A stretch of 64,000 bases of DNA from Microbacterium paraoxydans (GTDB lineage Bacteria > Actinomycetota > Actinomycetes > Actinomycetales > Microbacteriaceae): positions 62,001 through 126,000 of the forward strand of contig NZ_JAIVLG010000002.1 in assembly GCF_020524545.1 (NCBI RefSeq). Reading direction: 5' to 3'. Of this stretch, positions 1 to 7,500 are shown piece by piece. Position 1 is the first letter of the stretch. Each line of letters begins with the position of its first letter. Below the pieces are notes generated by a model, which was not told where the DNA came from, made no database searches, and saw only the letters and a program-made list of their open reading frames with translations. A program made the position numbers and the translations under genes.

Positions 1-2337
1 CGAACGATGGCAGGGCAACCCGCGCTCGCCGGCTCCGGCGTCCGTCCGCCGAACCTTGGCGCGACCACCAGCACCCAGGTATGTACGGTCGTAGACTCAC
101 GCTACGTTGATGTAGTCGAGGCCACGATGGGGACGATTTCGGAAGGGGTCGTCACGCCGTATGCCGGTATCCAGTACAGGTACTACACGGGAAACGGTGT
201 CGCGAATAGCCTGAACCCGTCGCACGCGAACTACAATCCCAATGACTTCCAGTGCGACGGGACCACGGGGTGGTCGGCGACGAAGCCCGCCGACATGAGT
301 ACGGTGCGCGCGATCAAGGCCATCATCTCGCCAGCCGCGGGCGCGAACATTGCCGAGAGCGTGGCCCGCAACTACATAGAAACCCGGATCAAAGACGGAG
401 TCGCCGTCGGGCAGGATATCTGGACATGGACCTCGTACTCATTGAACGGGGGATCGACCTGGTTCAACCCCACCCGCTCCATGGACCCGGGGGACGCGCC
501 TGCGTTCGGCGTGTTGACCCCGAACTCTCGCTATCCGTTCACGGCAGGGGGGCGCGATGTGCTTCGCATCATCGCCGCGGTGCCGACGATCCAGAAGGTC
601 GTCGATCAGCGTGAGACGATCCCCGGGGCAACGGTCAACTACACGTTGACGTACCGGGCAGAAGCTCCCACGGACGCGACCATCGACGAGATGTCCGTAC
701 AAGACGTTCTTCCCGATGGTATGGAGTACGTCGTCGGCAGCGCATCGCCAGCACCGACCTCGGTGAGTGGACAGACGATCGACTGGGTCGTGACGAGCGT
801 TCCGACCAACACAGATCAGGTGATCACGTTCTCGGCACGCGTTCCTGCCGATGCGGACGCGGGCGAGTCGTTCGACAACACCGCGACTGCCACGGTGGCG
901 GGGGCAACCGCAGAGGCGAGCGCGTCCACTTTGATCCGTGACGGCGGGTACACGATGCTGACCAAGACCGCTGCGGAGGCCAAGGTGCCGCACGACAACG
1001 GGACCGCCGAGGACTCCTGGACCGTGCGGATCTCCTCCCGTGATACGCGCCCGCAGACGTTCACCGACACCGTCGATGTACTCCCGTACAACGGAGACGG
1101 CCGCGGCACAAGCTTCACGGGTCAGTACGTGCTGAGTGCACCGGTCGACGCCGTGGCAGGGGCGACGGTGTATTACACGACCGCCGATCCCGGCACGCTC
1201 GTGGACGACCCGGCGGACCCGTCCAACGGGTCTGCTGGGGACGTGGCGGGTAACACCGTCGGCTGGTCGACGACGTTCGACGAGAACGCCACCGCTGTCC
1301 GTGTGATCGGCCCCGCGCTGGCGCCGTCCGCGTCCCAGGAGTTCACGATCGCGGTTGTCACCACCGGTGCGACGTTCGAAGACGTCTACGTCAACCGAGC
1401 CGAGGCACGGTCAGACCGCACTGAACTGGTCATGCGTACCTCGAGCCGCTTCGAGATCGGTGCGGTTAACTCGGTCACCTTGAAGAAGTACGTGCAGGAT
1501 TCGGAGGGTGAGTGGCGCGACGCCAACGATGTCGACGACTATCCGCAGTTCCACACCGGTGCGACGCTCGCCTACCGCCTGGTGGTGACCAACACGGGCG
1601 ACCAGACGCTGCAGGACCTCCTCGTCACGGATGACCGCGTCGAGCTGGCCGCGCTGGACCCGCTTCCGGTCGGTCTCGCCGCTGGGGCGACGATTCCTGA
1701 GCTGCTGCCTGGGGCAGACAACGCCGTGACGATCGACTACCAGGTAGACCTCACCGAGCGGCCGGAAGGCGCGTACCTCGTGAACACGGCGTGCGTCGCG
1801 CCAGAGGACACAACAGCTCCGGAGCCAGGCGCGCCCGCCCCGGTGGAGGAAGCATGCGACCCGGCCGGTATCGAGGTCTTGCCTTCGAGCCTGACGTGGG
1901 AGAAGGTGAGCGTCGAGAACGGTACGCGTCTCGAGGGCGCAGAGTGGGAGCTCACACCGGTCGACGGAGCTGACGCGCCCACTGGCGACCCGATCGCAGT
2001 CGTCGACTGTGTCGCTTCGGAGGCGTCCGACTGCACTGGCGAGGATGTGAACCCTGCAGCGGGTCTGATCACGGTCGACCCGCTCGACGATGGCCGCTAC
2101 CGCCTGGTCGAGACGCGGGCTCCCGCGGGCTATCAACTCGACTCGACGCCACGCTTCATCGACGTCCAGGGTGAGACGGTGTTGTCGGAGGCGATCGAGA
2201 ACGAACTCTTTGAGGGGCCTTCGATTCCGCTCACGGGTGGCCTCGGAAGCCTGGGATTCTGGGTCGGCTCGGGGGCGCTCATCATGCTCATGACCGCCGG
2301 GCTGCTATGGCAGCGCAGGCGTCGCGTCCTGAGCTGA
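1..2337 (+). CDS. Sortase-anchored pilin-like surface protein, 5' end outside window
   Basis: The reading frame is open from the first base, so the N-terminus and signal peptide lie upstream. The visible 778 codons encode an adhesin-like beta-rich region with a DUF11-type domain near residues 200-310, a second such segment near 490-600, and a SpaA/Cna-B prealbumin-like domain near 630-735 with the E-box motif YRLVETRAPAGY. The C-terminus is a cell-wall sorting signal: IPLTG, a hydrophobic helix and a QRRRR tail. IPLTG/LPLTG signals are typical of actinobacterial pilins handled by class C or housekeeping sortases; pilin polymerisation is inference. A strong hairpin follows the stop and a sigma-factor gene lies 150 bp downstream. 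Confidence 0.8.
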   Translation, partial: RTMAGQPALAGSGVRPPNLGATTSTQVCTVVDSRYVDVVEATMGTISEGVVTPYAGIQYRYYTGNGVANSLNPSHANYNPNDFQCDGTTGWSATKPADMSTVRAIKAIISPAAGANIAESVARNYIETRIKDGVAVGQDIWTWTSYSLNGGSTWFNPTRSMDPGDAPAFGVLTPNSRYPFTAGGRDVLRIIAAVPTIQKVVDQRETIPGATVNYTLTYRAEAPTDATIDEMSVQDVLPDGMEYVVGSASPAPTSVSGQTIDWVVTSVPTNTDQVITFSARVPADADAGESFDNTATATVAGATAEASASTLIRDGGYTMLTKTAAEAKVPHDNGTAEDSWTVRISSRDTRPQTFTDTVDVLPYNGDGRGTSFTGQYVLSAPVDAVAGATVYYTTADPGTLVDDPADPSNGSAGDVAGNTVGWSTTFDENATAVRVIGPALAPSASQEFTIAVVTTGATFEDVYVNRAEARSDRTELVMRTSSRFEIGAVNSVTLKKYVQDSEGEWRDANDVDDYPQFHTGATLAYRLVVTNTGDQTLQDLLVTDDRVELAALDPLPVGLAAGATIPELLPGADNAVTIDYQVDLTERPEGAYLVNTACVAPEDTTAPEPGAPAPVEEACDPAGIEVLPSSLTWEKVSVENGTRLEGAEWELTPVDGADAPTGDPIAVVDCVASEASDCTGEDVNPAAGLITVDPLDDGRYRLVETRAPAGYQLDSTPRFIDVQGETVLSEAIENELFEGPSIPLTGGLGSLGFWVGSGALIMLMTAGLLWQRRRRVLS

Positions 2338-2360
2338 GCAACGTCGCCGCATGACGGTGC

Positions 2361-2397
2361 AGGCTCCCTCCGCTGCTACACGCAGCGGAGGGAGCCT
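2361..2397 (+). terminator. Intrinsic-type terminator hairpin
   Basis: A perfect 16-bp stem (2361-2376 with 2382-2397) closes a 5-nt TACAC loop, 24 nt after the surface-protein stop. There is no long T run, which is common in high-GC actinobacteria. Confidence 0.8.
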
Positions 2398-2416
2398 CTC
2401 CGCGGGCTAGACCTGT

Positions 2417-2427
2417 ATTCCAATATG
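2417..2427 (+). promoter_or_regulatory. AT-rich motif ATTCCAATATG, 75 nt before the sigma-factor start
   Basis: The motif is nearly identical to ATTCCGATATA at 4465-4475. Both copies begin exactly 75 nt before the ATG of the following gene. It is unusual in such GC-rich DNA and may be a shared promoter element or regulator site. Confidence 0.4.
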
Positions 2428-2491
2428 CTCAAAATGAAGATCGGGCCAGGGCTGTATCTTCCTGGTCATCGATGACGTGGGGAGGGGCACG

Positions 2492-4225
2492 ATGAGTGCA
2501 GACGAGGGATCCGACTCGCTCTCGGATCATGATCTCGTCGAGCGTGTGCGCGGCGGGGAGAATGCTGCCTACGCGGAACTCTGGCGTCGCCATGCAGGCG
2601 CGGCCTACTCCGTCGCGCGGACCTTCGAAAGACTGGATGCAGACGACATCGTCTCCGAGGCATTCGTTCGCGTGCTGCGCGCGATCAAAGCGGGAGGTGG
2701 TCCGTCGACGGGCTTCCGGCCGTACCTGGTCATGTCTGTGCGCAACGTGGGTCGAAGGTGGTATACCCAGGACGCGCCTCTGCCTGTAGGGGAGTTGGAG
2801 TATGTGATCGACCCCGCCGCGCCCGAGGGGGAGCTCACGGTGGTCGAGGAATTCGAGGGAGGAGCGGCTGTAGCGGCGTTCCGAAGCCTCCCCACTCGCT
2901 GGCAGGAGGTTCTGTGGTACAGCGAGATCGACGATATGAAGCCTCGCGAGATCAGCGTCCTTCTCGGTATGGCGCCCAACGCGGTGTCGGCATTGATCGT
3001 CCGCGCAAAACGAGGATTGCGAGACGGCTGGATCAGCGCCCAGCTCGCGGGCGCCAAGACACCGGAATGCGAGACCGCGCTGAAGGCCATGGGCGCCCAT
3101 ACCCGGAGTGGCTTGTCGGATCGGGCTCGCAGGGCCCTCGAGAGCCACCTGTCCTCGTGCCCCACCTGCCCGGAGGCTCTCGCCGAGGCGAAGAACCTCG
3201 CCACCCTGACGATGTCGGTCCTCCCTGCCGTTGCGGGAGTCGCGGGCGCCGCGGGATACATGTCCACCCTCGAGGCTCCACCGCTCTCGGTCGCCATGGC
3301 ATCGGGACTCGATGCCATGGTCACAGGGCCGTCGGCCGCGGTCGGTGACGATCGCCGCAGACGGCGCACCGGCGTGATCATCCTGCTGCTCATCCTCGTA
3401 GCCGCGCTGGTGGCGCTGGGCTTCTACGGGGTGTTCAGCGCGCTGACGGTTCCAGAAGGTGACTCTGATGCGGGGAGTTCGACCACCCAGCCGGCGCCAG
3501 GAACATCGGCGGAGTCTGAGGTGCCCGCGACGTCGACCCCCTCGCCGGGAACGACTTCGACGCCGACGCCGACCCCGTCACCGCCCGGGGGAGACCCGCA
3601 ACTGCCTCCGGGGTCGAACCCGGGTACGGATGTTCCACCGGCTTCTGATCCGGGTGCCCCGGGGCAGAACCCGCCGGGATCAGGCGAGATCCCGTCTGTG
3701 CCCGCGGCTCCGGGAGCCACGCTGACGCAGTTTGACTCACGAATGTACCCGAGGTTGTCCGGCGATGCCGCACCGCGAGCCGTGATCGAGGTCGTCGACA
3801 GCGGCGGTGCGACGATCGTAACCACGACGGCCAGCGCGGATGGGACCTGGAGTGCGCACCTCACCGCGGCCCCGGCGGGCTCCGACTCGGTATCCGCCAG
3901 GCAGGTGACCGACGGAGGGCGATCGCCAGCAAGCGCGCCCATGACATACACACTGGCCTCCCCGCCGCCTGCCGCGACGCCGGTATCGGGTTCCACGGTG
4001 TCCGCCGCGCGGTTCCGGTTCGCATTCACGGCAGCACCGGGAACGATTATCCAGCGTCAGATCGTGGGGTCGACTCCCGTTCAGACCCTCCGCGTTCCGA
4101 GCAGCGGAGCGTGGAACGAGTACCTCGCTACCGAACCCGGCGACCGTTCCCTGAGGTTGCGCTACGCGAATCCCGCGACGGGCGACTATGGCCCGTGGGC
4201 CACGTGGAGCTTCACCGCCGAGTGA
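2492..4225 (+). CDS. ECF-type sigma factor fused to zinc anti-sigma-like domain, TM helix and Ig-like ectodomain
   Basis: This 577-aa protein begins with sigma-70 region 2 (about residues 12-90) and region 4 (about 130-180, ending VSALIVRAKRGLRDGW). A segment with Cys193 and His219-x3-Cys223-x2-Cys226 follows, matching the HxxxCxxC signature of zinc anti-sigma domains. Next come a transmembrane helix (about 294-316), a Pro/Thr/Ser-rich linker (about 325-400) and a beta-rich, Ig-like C-terminus. Sigma and anti-sigma functions thus appear fused in one membrane protein whose tail would lie outside the cell. ECF factors with long membrane-spanning C-terminal extensions are known in actinobacteria. 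The ATG at 2492 is chosen over GTG 2477 because GGGGAGG sits just before it. Control of the next-door adhesin is inferred. Confidence 0.8.
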   Translation: MSADEGSDSLSDHDLVERVRGGENAAYAELWRRHAGAAYSVARTFERLDADDIVSEAFVRVLRAIKAGGGPSTGFRPYLVMSVRNVGRRWYTQDAPLPVGELEYVIDPAAPEGELTVVEEFEGGAAVAAFRSLPTRWQEVLWYSEIDDMKPREISVLLGMAPNAVSALIVRAKRGLRDGWISAQLAGAKTPECETALKAMGAHTRSGLSDRARRALESHLSSCPTCPEALAEAKNLATLTMSVLPAVAGVAGAAGYMSTLEAPPLSVAMASGLDAMVTGPSAAVGDDRRRRRTGVIILLLILVAALVALGFYGVFSALTVPEGDSDAGSSTTQPAPGTSAESEVPATSTPSPGTTSTPTPTPSPPGGDPQLPPGSNPGTDVPPASDPGAPGQNPPGSGEIPSVPAAPGATLTQFDSRMYPRLSGDAAPRAVIEVVDSGGATIVTTTASADGTWSAHLTAAPAGSDSVSARQVTDGGRSPASAPMTYTLASPPPAATPVSGSTVSAARFRFAFTAAPGTIIQRQIVGSTPVQTLRVPSSGAWNEYLATEPGDRSLRLRYANPATGDYGPWATWSFTAE

Positions 4226-4254
4226 GACGCACGTCTCGCCGTCGAGAGGGAGAG

Positions 4255-4284
4255 GGGGAGGGTGCGCGATCGCGCACCCTCCCC
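4255..4284 (+). terminator. 30-bp perfect palindrome, probable terminator
   Basis: The arms are 4255-4269 and 4270-4284 with no unpaired centre, 30 nt after the sigma-factor stop. It sits inside the 314-bp gap before the adhesin gene. The only other things seen in that gap are the motif at 4465 and a GGGGAGG ribosome site at 4524. Confidence 0.6.
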
Positions 4285-4464
4285 AGCCCGGACTGGGGAG
4301 ACCGGGCGCATCCGGCCGGGGAGCCGGGCAGGCCATGGGACGCCTGTACCTGACTGGACTCGGACGCGTCTGAAACGTGACGCGAAAGGAAGGCGGTGAT
4401 TTGCGTTCGGACCCGATCACGATCGCACAACGACGAACGTATCTCGGAGTGCGACCTAGCGAAC

Positions 4465-4475
4465 ATTCCGATATA
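4465..4475 (+). promoter_or_regulatory. AT-rich motif ATTCCGATATA, 75 nt before the adhesin start
   Basis: This is the second copy of the motif at 2417-2427. CTAG lies 5-6 nt upstream of both copies. The equal distance to both start codons suggests that the sigma-factor gene and the adhesin share a promoter class. Confidence 0.4.
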
Positions 4476-4539
4476 TCTCTATCGTCGGAGGTGCGGCGAT
4501 CTCGGATCGTCGTTTCGACCCACGGGGAGGTAGGCCGAG

Positions 4540-7500
4540 ATGACCGCGCGCGTGCAAGGAAACAATCGCAGAGAACGCAAGATACGCAAGCCGAGACGGC
4601 TCACCGTAGCCGCAACCGTCGGAGCTCTCGTCGCGGGTGTCCTGTCGGCGGTGAGTCCGCTGGGCGGTGCTCCCTCGGCCTTCGCAGCGCCGGGCGACCC
4701 GTTCGATCCTGCAGCCCCAGTCGTCTTCATCGCGCAAGGCGACCCGTCGCAGATGCAGCGTGCCGAGACCACCGGCGACGGCTCTTTCGCCTTCAGCAAC
4801 GAGGGCGGCCCGGCCGCCGTCGGCTATAACGCGATCGCGTTCAACCCCGCAGACAACTACATGTACGGCATGGTGACGAACACGTTCACGCCGGGGATTC
4901 CGCGCGGTTCCCTCGTCCGCATTGCCGAGGGCGGGGTCGTCACACGGATCGGCTCGACCGTATACACCCACCCCGGGGGCTCGACCCGATTTTACTCGGG
5001 GGCCTTCAACCCCGCCGACGGGCTGTACTACATCTCCGACTCGGCACCCAACACGACAATGCTGGCTCTGAATGTCGCTACAGGTGCTGTGGTGAGCACC
5101 CTCGACTTCGGACAGCAGCCCGACGTGCAGGACTTCGCTTTCGCAGACGGCTTCGCCTGGGGCGCCAACAACGCCGGCGATCTGCGCCGGATCAACGTCA
5201 CCACGGGCGGCATCACCGTGTTCCCCGGCGTCATGCCCACGACGACCGGTGGATACGGCGGAGTCTGGAACTTCGGCAACGGCAACCTCGGATTCTCCGC
5301 GAACGCCACGGGAAACGTCGTGCAGCTGGAGATCGTCGACGGCGCGACCGCGACGCCGACGTTCCGCGTGGTCAACACCGTCGCAGGACCGAGTTCGAGC
5401 CTGAACGACGGCACCTCGATTCCCGGCCTCCCCGCTGATCTCGAGGTCTCGAAGACTGCCTCAGCCACGTTCGAATCCGGCGACCGCATCAGCTACGAAA
5501 TCACCGTCACGAACAACGGCGCAGGATTCTCGAGCGGCTGGTCCGTCTCCGACACGCTTCCGGCAGGACTGAGCAATCCTGAGGTCATCGGCGACTTCTC
5601 CGATTCGTACGATGGCAATGTCGTCACCATCAGCGGTGGCGGCCTGGCACCCGGCGAGTCCGCGACGTTCCAGATCGAGGCCGATACCGACGTCGCCGCC
5701 GGCACGTGTCTGGAAAACACGGCCACGGTCCTCGGCAACGAAGAGGATCCGGTGCCGGAGAACGACTCTGACACGGCGATCACCTGCGACCTCGCGCTGA
5801 CGCTCGAGAAGTCATCGGATGCCACCGCCGACTCACGCCCCGGCGATGTCATCACCTACACCGTGACCGCGACGAACACCGGCGAGGGCGACTTCACCGA
5901 GGCGAACCCTGCGGTCGTCTTCGATGACCTCTCCGGCGTTCTGGACGACGCCACCTACAACGACGACGCTGCCGCGACCGTCACGGGGGACCTCGGCTAC
6001 GCCGCTCCGCTGCTGTCATGGTCCGGTGCGCTCGCCGCCGGCGCGTCCGTGGACATCACCTACTCCGTGACTCTGGAGTCCGGCGGCGACGGCGAAGTCC
6101 GCAACGTCACCTGGCGTCCGGGCGATCCGGGGGTCACCACGCCGCCGGCCTGCGACCCGGCCGTGGACGGCGTGGATCCGGTGACCGGCGAGCCCTGCGC
6201 GGTCGTGCAGTTCGAGCTTCCTCGGCTGACGATCGACAAGTCGGCAGACAGCACCGAACTCCCGGCGGTCGGTGAGCAGCTCACCTACACGATCACGGTC
6301 ACGAACGAAGGGCCGGGCGACTACACGGCAACGGCTCCCGCCACCGCGACCGATGATCTCACCGACGTGCTCGACGACGCGACATTCGATGATGCATCGC
6401 TCTCCGCTTCTACCGGCACGGTGACGCGCACCGGCAACGACCTGGTCTGGGAGGGGCCGCTCGCTGCGGGCGACCAAGTGGTGATCACGTTCTCGGTGAC
6501 GTACACCGGAGACGGCGATCAGATCCTGAGGAACCAAGCGTGCGTACCGGCCAGCGCGACGCTTCCGGGCGCTCCGTCCTGCGACGTCGTGGAGGTACCG
6601 GGAGCAGCGCTGTCGCAATGGAAGAGTGCGTCAGCATCGTCGGACCCGGTCGTCGCCGGCTCCACCATCACGTACACCCTCTACTTCGACAACGACGGTC
6701 AGACCGCCGCAACGGTCGACGCGGTCGACGATCTCACCTACGTGCTCGACGACGCGTCCGTGACGTCGGGTCCGGTCTCCGCTGACGGGCTGACGGTCGC
6801 ACTCGTCGGCGACCAGATCCTCATCTCCGGCTCGGTCCCGGTGGGTGAGGTCTACACCGTCGAGTACACGGTGACCGTCAACGCGGACGGCGAGCGCGGC
6901 GACAGCGTCGCGACCAACTTCCTCCTGCCGCCCGGTGAGGAACCGCCACCCGGCGGGGTCTGCACCCCGGCGGATGACGAGCAGCCGAACTGCACGAGCA
7001 CCCCGATCACGGGCATCTCCTATGTGAAGTCGGTGGTGGCCTCTGAGACTCCCGTGGTGGCGGGAACCGAGCTCGAATACTCGATCACGATCGAGAACAC
7101 GGGATCGACCGAGGTCGACGTGCTGCGCGACGACCTGCTCGCCGATGTGCTCGACGACGCGACCCTGACCGGAGCGCCGGAGTCCGACACGTCGTCGGTG
7201 ACGGTCGCAGGCCCGACGGATGATGTCCTCGAGATCCGGGGGACGATCGCGGGCGGCGCTACCGCCGTGGTCACCTACACGGTCACCGTCAACGAGCAGA
7301 GCGCGCAGGGGAACAGCGTGGCGACGAACTTCCTCGTGCCGCCGGGCGAAACCCCCGAGCCGTGCGTGCCCGGCAGCCCAGAGTGCACCACGACGCCGAT
7401 CCAGGCATACACCGTGACGAAGTCGGCGGGCGTTGATGAGGTCGCCCCCGGCGGCACGGTCACGTACACGGTGACGGTGGAGAACACAGGTGCTGTGGCG

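Noticed and set aside
4255..4284. 30-bp perfect palindrome as a dimeric regulator operator
   Set aside because: Its position right after a stop codon and its GC-rich stem fit a terminator better; no second copy was seen near a promoter.
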